DNA of 64,000 bases. It comes from Progne subis subis. Taxonomy: Eukaryota; Chordata; Aves; Passeriformes; Hirundinidae. The translations under genes were made by a program, and so were the position numbers. The stretch is from assembly GCA_022316685.1 (NCBI GenBank), contig JAKJHU010000108.1, positions 1,426,001 through 1,490,000 on the forward strand, given 5' to 3'. Shown here in pieces: positions 1 through 11,995 of the stretch. The notes under the pieces are model-generated. The model saw only the letters and a list, made by a program, of their open reading frames with translations, was not told the DNA's origin and did not search any database. How positions within the stretch are numbered: position 1 is the stretch's first letter; every line of letters begins with the position of its first letter.

Positions 1-2088
1 GGCGTGGGACTCTTTGCTTCGTGTGTGTGTGTGTGTGCGCTGGGAGGTCAGGCAGCTCCTCGGGGAAGAGGATGCGGGGCTGGGATGGAGCTGCAGTCGG
101 ATGCGGGGGTCTCAGTGGGAGTGGAAGGGGTGTGGGGTTTTGGAAAAGCTGGGGAAGACTTAAGGTGGAGAAATATTCTGTCGCCGTGGGAGCAGGGGCG
201 GCACCGAGCAGCTCTGATAGCGGTTTTGGTGAGGTTGGGGGTGAGCCCGGCAGATTTCAGGAACCTGGAGGAAAGGGCCAAGCAGAGTTAAGGAAGTCAG
301 TGGGAGCGGGGATGAATCCAGCTGGGTTGGGATTGGAAATCAGAGGTGGCACAGGGCAGCAAGCCTGAAGGTGGAGCCTGGGGCAGTGCTTTGTAGGAGG
401 CTGCAGGAGGCTGGTACCTGCCTGGATAAACGGATTGGAGCAGCTGGGAGGAACGGAGGAGCTGGAATAGCCATAACAAATAACACAATGCATAGGCACA
501 CGCTGCACCAGCAGTGCTGGAGAAAGGGATTGGACCATGGGCCGTTCTAGGACAATTAGCACAATTTTCCCTCTCTTTATGACCGAGCTGTGAGCTATTC
601 CAGCTCGGTACAGCAGGGAATGGGGGCAGAGGGGTGCTGGGTGGTGGATGGGGCCTGTCTGTACCAGGAGGCTGCTGCAGCCCAGCCCCTGGCACAGCTC
701 CGTTGGTGCTCGTTCCGCTCTCCCCAATGGCAGCTATTGAAGCTGCAGCCAGCTGTCAGGGCACTCTCCCTTTGTGCTGAGCCTGCCCAGGAGCGGCACA
801 ACCCAGGGTCGCTGCTCAGTTCCCGAGGGGCAGAGAGGGAGAGGCTGTCTCGTATTCCCAGTGGCATCCCAAGAACTCGTGTGTTTGCGTTGGGTTTGAG
901 GAGAAAATGTGACGCTGCTTGTCCTTTCTGGTGCCCCGGCAGCGTCACTGTGGCACAACACTTAACTCTGTCCCGAGGGAAGAAAAGAAGGATAAATAAT
1001 GGAGGCACTGCTGTGATGATTTCACAGGGACCTGTAATTAGTGTGAGCTCTCGTTTCTGTTATTTTTCTCTCTGTGTGGGGCAGCCTTCCCTGGCCAACC
1101 CGTTTTGCTTTTCATCCTCCCTGAAATTGGGAGGTGATCCTGCTGCGATGCACTCAGGCCAGTGTCTGCCTCTTCTTCCCAGCCCTCAGCACGGTGCTAT
1201 AACCCAAATGAAGGCAGGAGTTCCTTTTATTAGTGCTCCATCTCAGGGACATCTGTTGGCGTTATTGATGTGCCTGTTAATCTTCATTTTCAAGCGCGCT
1301 GGCTGCTGGATCCATTATCTGTCAGCACAGAGCGAGGGCTTCCGGGGTAAAATCTGCACAGTGCAGGAGAGGCACGACGTGCAACGGCTCCACAGGAAAC
1401 AAAACAAAACAAAACAGATGGATTCAGTACTGAGCAGAGGCTGACAGGGGACTTAAGGTGTGTGAGTGCCTTTGTAATGTGTGGTTAGAAATCCCAGCTT
1501 GGCCAGCCATTCCCACTGCATCATTCCAGACTGGAGGCTTCCAGGTGGGGTCTGCTCCCTGTCCGTGGTGCTGTGTGCTCTCCGTTTATCCTGGCATTTA
1601 TCCTGCTGTGCCTGTCCATGTTGGGGTGGGTTTCTCTTGGCCTCAGCCTACAGGGTAAAACTGCTTTGCCTTGTGCTACTCCTCCTCCTCGTTTTCAGAG
1701 ATCACGTTGATTAAAGAAGGCCAGAACTGCATTGAACCTCCTCGTGGGCATCACTATTTGTGAGCCCATAGCTGTGCTTCCCACAGGGATTTGGGGCAGT
1801 CCATGGCAGTGGCTTATGAGGAAGATGTCGGGACAGATTCTGGCCATGCTACAAATGCTTCTCCTGGCTGGTGGAGGCTCCAGCTCTCCCTGCAGCTCTT
1901 GGTGATGCTGAACCTCCCCAGAACCTTTTTCCCTCCCATCCATCCCTGCACCTCTCCTGCCTCTCCGCTGCTGATTGTCTGAGCGTGGTGTTGGGGACAA
2001 CAGGTGGGGGTTTGTTTCCTGGCTGAGGTGGGACCTGCTGCTGCTGAATGTCTTTAGTTCTGTGCGGTTCCTTTTGTGCAATTAAGGA

Positions 2089-2157
2089 GAGCTAATTAGC
2101 TCCTTTCAGTGCAGTCTCCTTGCGGAGGTAGCTGACCTCTTGTTAATCCTGGATTAA
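2089..2157. promoter_or_regulatory. Candidate homeodomain-binding palindrome cluster
   Basis: A perfect 14-bp palindrome GAGCTAATTAGCTC lies at 2089-2102 and centres on a TAATTA core. Forty bases on, TTAATCC-T-GGATTAA (2143-2157) is an inverted repeat of the TAATCC site bound by K50 homeodomains such as OTX and PITX. Both are seen directly. Enhancer activity is inference from motif type only. Confidence 0.25.
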
Positions 2158-5100
2158 GTTCTTACTAAGAACTGGCTCTTTGTGTGTCCCAGTTAGGATG
2201 TTGACACTTTGTTCTCTCTCTCCCCTTGTTCTCCTCCTCCCCCTCTTCCTCCCCATGCCTGTGAGCACATGATTCCCGGCCTCCTCCAGCCCCCACTGCT
2301 GTAGGAATCCATGGACTCTGTGAAAATGTCACTGCCAGCTCAGAAATGAGTTTTGCTTGGTCTGGCACCTGTCTGGGAGCCCATTTTCCACAAGGGAGAA
2401 GGGAGAGTGCTTCTTGTTGCTTGACAGAGTGGGAATCCTGTGGGGTTTGAGGAGTAGCACCCACGGAGTTATCAAACAGGACCAATATCCCACCAGAGAA
2501 CTGCCCCTGGCCCATGCTGTGCAGTCAGGAGCTCACCCTTCACTCCTAAAGAGGGTGAATGGCAGAAAAGCAGCTGTGGAACCAGCAAAAAAAGCAAATC
2601 AAACACGTGCAAAATGCTAATTACCACCCAGCTACCCACTAGTGCTAATCCTGCTGGCACATCTTGAGGTTGTTGCACTGAGTTTTCCCTCAGGGCATGT
2701 GTTTAATTTTTTTTATTTTGCATTTCTGATGTGTCTCAAGGACGAGGCTGGAAATACAATGAAAGAGTGACCCCCTGGTCCTGTTCTGAACTCACCTGAC
2801 AAACAGAGATGTTGGGAGTATCTGTCCCAGTGGCTCTAAGTTTTCAAACCAGGTCGTGTTAAAGGTGGACAAAGAATTATGGGGGGGAGAAACGAGAAAC
2901 CCTTGGTGTTTTCCAATCCAGGTGCTCATTGTTGCCTGACGTTTTGCAGACAGACTTTTAAAGGCTTCTTTTTGTTCTGCACGGCTGGTGTGGCTTACAG
3001 GCAGGGTAGGATTGCTCTGCCTGGCTGGAGAGTTGATCCCGGCCCCACCTGATGCTCTGCAGGCCTGGACATCCAGGCACAGCTCTGTCCCACGCATCTG
3101 TCATCAGCCCCGGGCTTTAATTACTCGGACAGCGCCTCATTTCCTCGGGGCTGGGAGATGCAATATGCATGAGAGTGCTTGTGTTACAGGCAGCACAAGA
3201 GCCCTGCAGGCACTGCAGGGGCAGCTCGGGGAAGGAGGAGGAGCTGCCTGCCTGGACACTGAAGAACCTGACACAGGGTGCCCGAAATTGGAGGGAGGGA
3301 TCCCCAGATGGGATTGGGATCCTCCTGCAGGGCTTGGCAGAGCTGCGGTGTCCGCACTGAGGTGTGTGACCATGTCATGCTCACTTTGTCCTTCACACAT
3401 GAGATAAAAGTCCTTACCTCGAGCGAGCCCAGCTGACATAAAATGCATCCTTGCAGCTCTTGAACGAGACAGGAACCTGCAGCTTTATGTCCACAGGAGC
3501 TTCCTTAAGGCTCCTGAAGATCCTCTCTCAGCGCAGTATTATCTTTCATCACCATGAAACGAACTGTCTTCAGTGCCAGGGATGGTGCTGCAGAAGTGTA
3601 GAAACAGTTTGTCCTTCCAAGAATTTGGGGTGAAACTTTGCAGATATGAAGAAGTTTGTAAAGCTTTCAAGGTGCTGTGTGGTTTTTCAAATCCCCCATA
3701 ACTTTGTCCCTTGCACACCGTGCCAGATAAGCTTAAGAAGCTTTTCTCTAAGTAAGTCTTGCATTTTTACTGCTGCTCTTACAGGGCTTTTGTTTGATTC
3801 ATCTTCTCTCCTGACAGTCTGAAGGGTGGGTTGGACTTAACCTTGTGTCTATCCTGCCACTCCATGACCTGCTTTGAGCCTTTGTGTGTTCCAGATCTGA
3901 AGTAGCCATTATATAGAATTCATCACAGCATTTGGGTCAGTGTAACTCGTGAAAAATAGTGTAACTACTATCTGTTCAATATCATCTGTTCAAACCTTAA
4001 CAGCCATCCAGACTAAATATATCAAGATTTGTGGAGGCTAAGAATTACGTTTTTAAGTATTTTCTCACTTTCTGGAAGAGAAAAAGCACTGGAAGATCCA
4101 TAGGCTGTAAAACAAAATGGGACCATTCAGATGTCTCATTCCAAGTCCTGCTGAATGCAAAGTGCGAGGCTTGAATTGATTCTGGTTCGAGGTACAGAGC
4201 AGTGTTTGGGAGAACACAAACCCTTGCATAATAATGCTTGCCACAGATGGGTAATTGGGCCTTGAATTAGTTACAGCGGTTAGTTTTGTTTGCTTCCCAA
4301 AATAGCTTTCTCTTGTCTAGTCAGGATTCATCCAGCTTCAGTTTCAGCACTTCCAGCTGATGCCCAGTGGGATCAAACCTGGATTCCAGGTGAGCATTTA
4401 AATCTTGCCAATCCTTGGCCTCCGGGTTGTGCTGAAAGGATTCAGTGCCGCTGCCTTTAGTGCTGGCTGCTCTTCCCTGAATTTATCCAGGTTATCCACT
4501 CACTGAACCTGGATACAATCCTAGACACGGTGTTTCAGTGGGGATCACACCATCCGTGGGCACAGGGAGTGGGGAAAATTGGAGGTAAAACGTCGTTTCC
4601 TTGAAATAAATTTGTAATTCTCCAGCTGGCAAACTTTGGGAAGCGTTTGAAACGACGAGATTGACATCAGGCTGATGGACGCAATGAACCGTGGCACATA
4701 AACAGTGAATTCGTGTGCACCTAGGTGTAATCTCTGAGTAACACGAAGGTGGTGGCACTGTTGTGGTGTCCAGACAAAGGTGTGTATGGTGGTGGTGTTT
4801 TCAGTTTGAAATCCTGTGCAGCCTTTGAATCGCACTGGTCTGAGCCTGCTGGAGCACCTCCTGCTCCCACTGGTTTGGATTAGAGAGAGATGCTGGACAA
4901 TCAGCCCTCTGGGAGGATGCTCCTCTGGGAATCAGCACTCAGAGCTGGGGCTGATTGGAAAGAGAAGAGAAAATGCTCACCCCTGGTTATGGAAGGGGGG
5001 AAATGCAATAAAAGCAGGCAAAGGGCAGAGTGATTGGTATTTCCAGCATTCTGTGTTGTCAGTGGGGAGCAGTGTGGCCCTGAGGGGGTCATTCACACCA

Positions 5101-5505
5101 TCCTGAGTGCAATAATTCGGTGTAATTCCACTCGTGGACACTTGTGCTCGGATCAGGGCTGTTAGCACAGTTCCAGCTCAGTTCTACACGATTTCCTTGC
5201 ACACACAAGGCCTGGTTTCATAGACTGGGAGGTAAAGTGCAAGCTGGGTGATTGTTTTGCTCTCTTATCATCCTTCAGCTTAATTTTCATTGTGCTAAGA
5301 GGGACTTATTGTCCCTTATTTATTGCATTGGGAGGGACTGAAGTCCATCTCCTTATTCTGGAATAAAGATGTCCCCAAACAGGTTTAGAGGGATACAGAG
5401 TCCTCAAAGGAAACACCATGTACTAACGCTGAAAAAGCTTTAAACTTTGCTTGATAATGTTTCTTTAAAAATCCCAGGCCTGTTTACACATGGATAAACA
5501 CAGAA

Positions 5506-5609
5506 AACAACAACAACTACAAAAACCAAAACCAAAAAACCAACCAACCAAAAAAAAAAAACCCACAAAAAACCACCAAAACCCCAAAAACAAAAAAAAA
5601 AAAACCAAA
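5506..5609 (+). repeat. A/C-rich low-complexity tract
   Basis: About 100 bases made almost only of A and C, with runs such as CCAACCAACC and several A-tracts of about 10. It looks like a degraded poly(A)-type simple repeat. No retroelement body was recognised beside it. Confidence 0.8.
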
Positions 5610-5759
5610 TTACCTTCTTAGACAGAGCCAGCTAAATGGAGTTGAGGTCACCTTAACTCTGAACGAGCGTTGTTTAATTCAGCTCAGATAATCCACGTGG
5701 CCACTTAATTAGGGTTTAATTTTCCTGCCTGTTCCTGCTTACACGCTTTAAAACTTTCT

Positions 5760-6827
5760 CCCGCGTGTGTGCGGCAGGGAGGGCAAAACACAGTGTTTCC
5801 AACCTGTCAGGTTTTAACTCCTGGGCTTTGTTGAAGCCCTTGAAAAGCGTTTAGGGTCGCTTTTTCGGGTTCCTTGGAGGAGATGTGAGCGGGGAGGGAG
5901 GTGGTGGGAGCATCATGTAAAATGCTGTGCACGCAGCGAGGACAAACACAACCTCTCCAACCTGCCGGGTTTTAACTCCTGGGGCTGTTTAAATCCTCAA
6001 AAAGCGTTTTGGGAGGAGGTCTCTGGCATTAGGGGGAGACATGAGTGGGGCAGGAAGGGGTGGTGCATTATTTAATGCGCTGCAAACACACAGAAGACAA
6101 ACACAACCTCTCCAACCTGCCGCGTTTTAACTCCTGGGGCTGTTCAAACCCTTTAAAAGTGTTTGGGGGTCTCTCTGGCATTAGGGGAGATGCGAGAGGG
6201 GCAGGCAGGGGTGGTGCATTATTTCATGTGCTGCACACACACAGAAGACAAGCACAACTTCTCCAACCTGTCAGATTTTAACTCCTGGGGCTGTTCAAAC
6301 CCTTTAAAAGCGTTTGGGGGGTCTCTGGGATTAGGGGGAGACACGAGCCGGGGTAGGTGCGTTATTTAATGCGCTGCAAACGCACAGAGGACAAACAGAA
6401 CATTGCCAACCTGACAGATTTTAACTCCTAGGCCTGTTTAAACCCTCTAAAAGCATTTGGGGGTCTCTGGGATTAGGGGGATACACGAGCCGGGTAGGTG
6501 CATTATTTAATGCACTGCACATACAGAAAACAAACACATTTCCAACCTGTCAGATTTTAGCTCCTGGGGCTGTTTAAACCCTCTAAAAGCATTTGGGGGT
6601 CTCTGGGATTAGGGGGAGATGTGATCCGGGTAGGTGCGTTATTTAATGCACTGCACACACACAGAGGACATTTCCAACCCGTCGGATTTTTGACTCGTAG
6701 GGTTGTTTAAATCCCCGAAAAGCGCCTGGGGGTCCCTTTGGCGTTGCGAGCGGGGCGGGCAGGGGTGGGCGCATTACGCGGAGCGCTGCGCACGCAGGGA
6801 GGACAAACACAGCGTTTCCAAGCCGTC

Positions 6828-6864
<37 letters not shown>

Positions 6865-6960
6865 CGCAGCGTCCATCCAAACCCTCGGAAAAGCGTTCGG
6901 GGGGTCCGCCCGGCACCGGGGGAGAGGCGAGCGGGGCGGGCAGGGGTGGGCGCGTTATGT
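5760..6960 (+). repeat. Tandem repeat, about 8 units of 130-158 bp, abutting a CpG island
   Basis: Each unit carries the order: GACAAACAC-like start, CCAACCTGTC, TTTTAACTCCTGGGGCTGTT, AAAAGCGTTTGGGGGTC, a GGGGGAGA purine block, then GGGCAGGGGTGG and a TGCATTATTTAATG(C) end. The TTTTAACTC anchor occurs at 5812, 5970, 6125, 6276, 6419, 6555 and, diverged, 6687 and 6831, so spacing runs 158, 155, 151, 143, 136, 132 and 144 bp. In the last unit the anchor is a 30-T run. CpG dinucleotides are common in the last two units and mostly lost as TG or CA in earlier ones. Confidence 0.9.
6831..6860 (+). repeat. 30-nt poly(T) run inside the last tandem unit
   Basis: Thirty consecutive T residues sit where other units have TTTTAACTC. 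It looks like an expansion of that T-stretch rather than a retroposon tail, because the unit continues on both sides. Confidence 0.85.
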
Positions 6961-7115
6961 AAAGCGCCGCGCAGGCGTGTGCGCGGAGCGTGTGCGGCCG
7001 CAGCGGGCAGCACCCGCGGGGGGACGGGCATGGGCACGGCCGGGGCAGCGTGTCCGGCACTGCCCGCGGCGAGCCCCTGAGAGCCCCGGGGAAGGGCCGT
7101 GCCATGCTGCAGGAG
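6960..7115 (+). other. GRAMD1B: Candidate 5' non-coding first exon of GRAMD1B
   Basis: GC-rich sequence ends at a consensus donor (AGGAG/GTGAGTACC, exon end 7115). Joined to the 15661 acceptor, the frame read into the main protein has no ATG before an upstream TGA at 7078-7080. Translation would therefore start at Met 15758 in the next exon. The ATG at 7104 opens a separate seven-codon frame (MLQE, then YRQ and a stop across the junction), so it would be a small uORF. The transcription start is unknown, and the 5' boundary given is only a guess. Confidence 0.4.
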
Positions 7116-7641
7116 GTGAGTACCCTCCGGGCTGGCCGCTGCCGAGTGCATGAATGAATGAGCCCCCAATGAATGCCGAGCGATCCCCAGCGAGTTCCTA
7201 GCTGCTGCTGCTGCGCGCCGCTCCACGCTCCCGAATGGCTGCCAGGTTAGTGCTGTCGCTGTCGCCGTCCCCGCTGGCTGGCACACACGTGTGGCACACG
7301 CAGGGCTCGGCTCCGCGGCACACGGGCGCTCTCCGGGCGGATTAAAGCCGGAGTCCATGTTGGTTGTTGCTGCTGCTGCTCTCCGTTCGGGGGGATGGAA
7401 AGCAGGCGGCGTGACATCATGGTGCGGAGATGCTTCGTTCCTCTTCCTTTCGGCGGGCTGATCCCTTTCTTTCGTTTGGTTACGTTTGGTTTCGTTTTAT
7501 TTTTATTTTCTCTCCCTGTTCTCCCCCCACCCCCACCCCATCCCTCCCCACGCCCGTGCCCTGCCTCTCCTGCGGGGCGGAATTGCTAAAACGGCCTTTT
7601 CGATTGTTCAGAACAATGGGCAAATCTGATTGTTCGCGTTC

Positions 7642-7687
7642 TTCTTTTTTTTTTTTTTTTTAATTTTATTTTATTTTATTTTATTTT
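7642..7687 (+). repeat. Poly(T) and (ATTTT)n simple repeat
   Basis: A run of T is followed by about five ATTTT pentamers. It is seen directly and ends in a pyrimidine-rich stretch without an exon. Confidence 0.85.
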
Positions 7688-10600
7688 CCCTACAGCTTTC
7701 ATTCCCCTCACCCCTCCTGGTTTCGCCTTCAAACGCTGCCGTGTCCCCCCATCCCCCATTCCCATGGGGACAGTTATTCCTGCCGTAACATCTGGGTCCA
7801 GGGAAGGAGAGAGGCAGGAGGGAGTCGGAGCAGGATGCGTCACGGAATATGGTTGGGTTTGTTTGCCCATGTGCTCCCCAGCCTCTGCGAGGGCTCGTGG
7901 TTCCGCTCTGCCTTCCTCTCCCGGTGTTTGTGTATTTGCACTGATGGGGAGAGGCAGGATTTGGTTTGTGCAGCCTTTTTTTCGGGCTGTGCTCCAGAGT
8001 CTATACAGGTGGCACTTTTTTTATTTTTATTTTTTTGTATTATTTTTTGACAAGGGAGAGCAGTAGGAAGTGAGGATTCATTGCGCTGTGTGTGTTCTCA
8101 GACAGAGAGAATCTGCTGAAAGCCCTGAAGAATTGGTTTTTCTTAGATTACTGGTGGCTGGCATTGTCCTGTGCATCATGGAAATGCTGGTTTGGGAAAG
8201 AGAATACGTTCCTGTTCCCTCACTCCATTAAATCACATGCATCTGCAGGAGGAGCTGGTAACTTTAGGATGGAGCTTGTGATTTTGACTCAGTAGGATGG
8301 AAACTTCAGGTCAGATCTTTGGGGTGTCTTTTACAGCAGTGCCGGAACTTGGAATCCCCAACGTTCTCTTGGAGAAGCCCTCAGCTGATGAACAGCTGGA
8401 TGAGGCAAGAGAGGATCTGTTGAAGGGTGGGAGGGACAAGGTTGAGCCAGGTCCTCGGGACAAAGGGCAGTTTGGGACTCTTGCACTGGGGGGTCTGACC
8501 CTGTTTTCACCAGCGCTGCTGCGTGGAGCAAAGCAGGGGAGGATATCAACCAGAAATTGTCGCCTTGTTGTTTTCAGAAAGGTAAAGGGAGGAAACGTCA
8601 AGGGCTGAACAAAGGGAAGTCGCTTTGATCCCAGCTTTGAAGATCACAACACCTTCCATTAACTTGTGACAGCTGCTGCTGAGGAGCTGTGGGAGTGAGT
8701 GGGAAGATGCAGAGCTCCAGCTTTGTCTCCAGCTCCTGATGCACAATATCCCTGTCCGCCCCCACGCTGGCTGCGAGGCGTGCTCAGAGCCTTCCTCAGG
8801 CACTCCTTAAGCTGGGCTTTGTGAAACCCCTGCCACAAAGCTTGGGGGGACAGTGCTGTGCCGGGGGTAAAGTCCAGAAAGCCGTGATGGAGTTACAGCA
8901 GGAGATGGGCAGCAGGGAAAAGTGCCTGAGCTCTTCTGGAGGGAATCTGGGAGTTGTATCACACCTACATCCTCACCCAAAAGTGGGTCTGGGTGTTTAT
9001 CACCAGCTCTGCTGCTTTATCTCACTCTCCCTTGAAATAAAGCACGTATGACAGCAGCATCACATCCCCAAGCTGCTGAAGGATTCTGATGTTAGCTTGG
9101 AAACGACAAGGATTAAAATAAACAGGCTTGGATTTATTGTAATTTATATTTTTATCCTTTGAGCTGTCAGGTTTTCAAAACTTTCCTCACATCAAAGATG
9201 GTTTAACAGTGTCTGTTGCTGTTTTGTTTATTTTTTTAACAAGGCTGGCGAGCTCTCTTCTGCCCCAAGTTCCAGGCTTGGGGATGTTGATGGAAACATC
9301 AGACATTGCAGTTCTTGCTGTTAATTACTGGAGCTGTTGACTTTGTGGTGGGGAGGGGAGGAAAACAAAGCCTGTATCTGTTCGTCCTTGGGAAGCACAG
9401 CTGTGGAGTGGGTGACCTGCAGGTGACTGTGGTGGGGCCCTGTCTGTCGCCTTCAGAGGGATGTGAAATTCTTACCCTGAGCTCTTTCCCCTCTACTGCT
9501 TCCCAGATTTCTTTGTATTATCCGTCATGCTTTGTTTTATGCGGCTTGCCTTCCTTTGGAGCCAATGGAATTGTAATAATTTGTGATTGAGGGAGGAGTT
9601 TAGGGTGTGATTTATGTCCCGTGGTGGTTCCCTTCACGTTAGTGACCCTTTCCAAATCGTGGCTGGAGCGTTGTTGGACTTCATCATCAAGATCTGTCTT
9701 GTTGCATTTCAGAAACATTTTCCAGCTTTTCCTCGGGATTTTTGCAGTCACTCCAAGCAGGAAGGGGGAGGTTGCTTCCATGCCGGCCGAGGGGGAGTTT
9801 CTGTGAGAGATGAGGCCGTTTGTCCACGGGTCTGTCTCCAGTGGTAACCAGGATCGGGTGATCCATGGGGACAGTGACATGGTTAATAATGCATCTGCCC
9901 ATCCTCGCACTGCTGGCTGTGGGCAGAAGGCAAATTCCTTCCTGATGCTTGCAGTGATTTGTTAATCCTCTGAGGCATCATAATTGCATTAATTTTATTT
10001 CATGAATGTGTAAACATGTGATTGGATGGCATGGGAGGACAGCATTCTGCGAAATGTCAAAATAGACAGAATAAATCTTAAACAGGGCTGGACTTTTCTA
10101 CTAAAAAAACCCAAAACATGCAGAAGGCAGACTATTTTTGTGATTCTTTTCAAAGCACTTGTCATGAAACACTCCTTGGTTTCTGCACAGCCCTGCAGGT
10201 GTCATTGCTTTTTTGACTTATTGCTTTCTCTTTTGTCTCTCGTGCTGGGAGATGTAATAGAAATATAACATCTTGTTATTGCTTGTCGAGCAGTGGTGGG
10301 CCCAGGGAATTGCTCCAGGATCTGTGCAGGTTTTCATTCTTGGATTATCAATTTGAAGGGAGTGTAGGTTGGTGATCAAAAGTTGTTACCATCTGCTTGC
10401 TGTTCGAGAGACTGCATAATGAGCTTCTGAATCTGCTCGTTTTCCACTGATGTCAGCCTGGATGGCAGAAAAGTATCTTTGTAGGCGTGTAATTAACCCC
10501 TCTAATAGCTGTTTCTGAGGAGAATTAACTCTTCTCAGTGCTCCAGCCAGGCCTGAGGTGCCGTTTTGACCTTTCTGCTCTTTTCCAGACTATCAGCACA

Positions 10601-11644
10601 GTTCTGCGTTGTCGTCCTCGAGGATCTCCTCTGGTCTTGCTCAGGAAAGCGTAGGCACGGGCTTGACTTTGCACAGCCCATAGATTTCAGACAGAGAGGG
10701 TTCAATATGTGCTTCAATATGTGCATCTTTGCTGGTTTGGGGACATATTGCTCAGCACTCCCCGAATTCAGCTCAAATTGCAGAACAAACCCCAGTTCTG
10801 GGCCTGGAGGCACTTGTTACCAGCTCGGTGCTGCAGGGAGAAGTGAGTAATTGCAGAATGACTCTGGGAAAGCGAATTCTTCGGAGAACTGATTTGGAGG
10901 CCTTTAAGCTTTCCAGATCAGGACTTCCCTGAGGAAATCCAAGGGGTTGAGAAGTGCACTGCAGGGAATGGTGTCTGGTGTTTTTCTGCCCCCTGAGGAG
11001 CTGGTGGTGGTCACAGCGAAGGTGGCGGGTGCTGAGTACCCGGAGCTGCTCCTTGCTCAGCTGAGCTGCTCTAGTTGCATAATTCTTTGGTCCTTTTCCT
11101 CCTTCTGGCTGGATTCTGATTGATACCCTGCAAGTGGCAGACCCGAAGGGATTTGCTGTGCTGATCTGTGTCACAGGTGCTGTGACAATGCCCTTCTGGA
11201 GGTGGCCACCAGCTCTTGGGGCACGTGTGATTTGGGAAGGGACCGCTGCAGGGTGCTTGTGTCCATCTGTGATTTCAGATCGGGTGGGATGGACAGACTT
11301 CCGTGTCACTTCAGCACTGCTTGGGCCTCATTGATGCAGAATTCATCGAACAGACTGCAGCAAAGTCAGGTTTCTCGTTGAGTTCTCCATGAAACCATCG
11401 TGAAGGGTTCCTTTATAGTTTTAAGACCACCAAGCTTAACTTGTGGAATACCTTTCCCAAAAGGGACTGCTTGCTGGAGCTCTGTTCATCACCTGGTTCA
11501 GATCCTTACAGGGAACACTCTGTTGGAGGAGGAAATTTGGCCTTTCGTGTCTGCCCTGGTGTCTCAGGGCAGGTTATGAGCAGGGGCTGGTCCATGCATT
11601 GCCAAATGTTCCTTTTTGTCAGCTCAAGGAAAGCTTGTAGGATC

Positions 11645-11995
11645 CCAGAGTGGTTTGTGTTGGAAAGGCCCTCAAGCATCGTCTGTCCCATGGGCAGGAA
11701 CACCTTCCCCTGTCCCAGGATGTTCCAAGCCCCATCCTTGGGACTCCAGGGATGGAGCAGCCCCAGCTTCTCTGGGCACCCTCTGCCAGAGCCTGCCCAC
11801 CCACACGGGGAAGAATTTCTGCCATTTATCCACCCTCAATTTCCCCTCTTTCAGTCAGAATCCATTACTCCTTGTCCTATCGCTGCAATTTCTGCTAGAA
11901 ACACCCTCTCCATCTTCAGGATACTGGCAGGCTCCAGATTCTTTACTACACTGCTGCACGTGTGGATGCTTTTCCTCCAGGTCTGAGCAGAGTTT
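11645..11995 (-). mobile_element. CR1 LINE 3' fragment (antisense)
   Basis: The + strand reads as the reverse complement of a bird CR1 3' region. In order it has the TGTGTTGGAAAGGCCCTCAAG stretch, GGGCAGGAACACCTTCCCC, a 'CCAGGGATGGAGCAGCCCCAGCTTCTCTGGGCA'-type block, GAAGAATTTCTGCC, CCCTCTTTCAGTCAGAATCC, and the CTCCTTGTCCTATCGCTGCA core. The copy is diverged and truncated, with no intact reverse transcriptase frame. CR1 is the dominant LINE of birds, which supports the host call. Confidence 0.85.

Larger units (their letters stand above)
1..5759. other. Non-coding upstream or intronic region of GRAMD1B
   Basis: No exon with both a recognisable peptide and splice sites was found on either strand. 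Open frames here are short or have no domain signature. The stretch holds a short (TG)n run near 20-36, a homeodomain-type palindrome cluster at 2089-2157 and an A/C-rich low-complexity tract at 5506-5609. Because mammalian GRAMD1B spans well over 100 kb with several first exons, this may be intronic for the longest isoforms. That last point is inference. Confidence 0.6.
6700..7600 (+). promoter_or_regulatory. GRAMD1B: CpG island, candidate alternative GRAMD1B promoter
   Basis: From about 6880 the sequence becomes very GC- and CpG-rich, as bird promoters are. There is no clear TATA box. The island contains a strong donor (GAG/GTGAGT at 7116) oriented toward the GRAMD1B exons. Promoter use is inferred. 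A separate promoter for an unseen + or bidirectional transcript cannot be excluded. Confidence 0.5.

Noticed and set aside
590..1444. 284-codon + strand open frame near the window start
   Set aside because: It has no domain, no splice context and no recognisable homology. GC-rich bird DNA gives such frames by chance.
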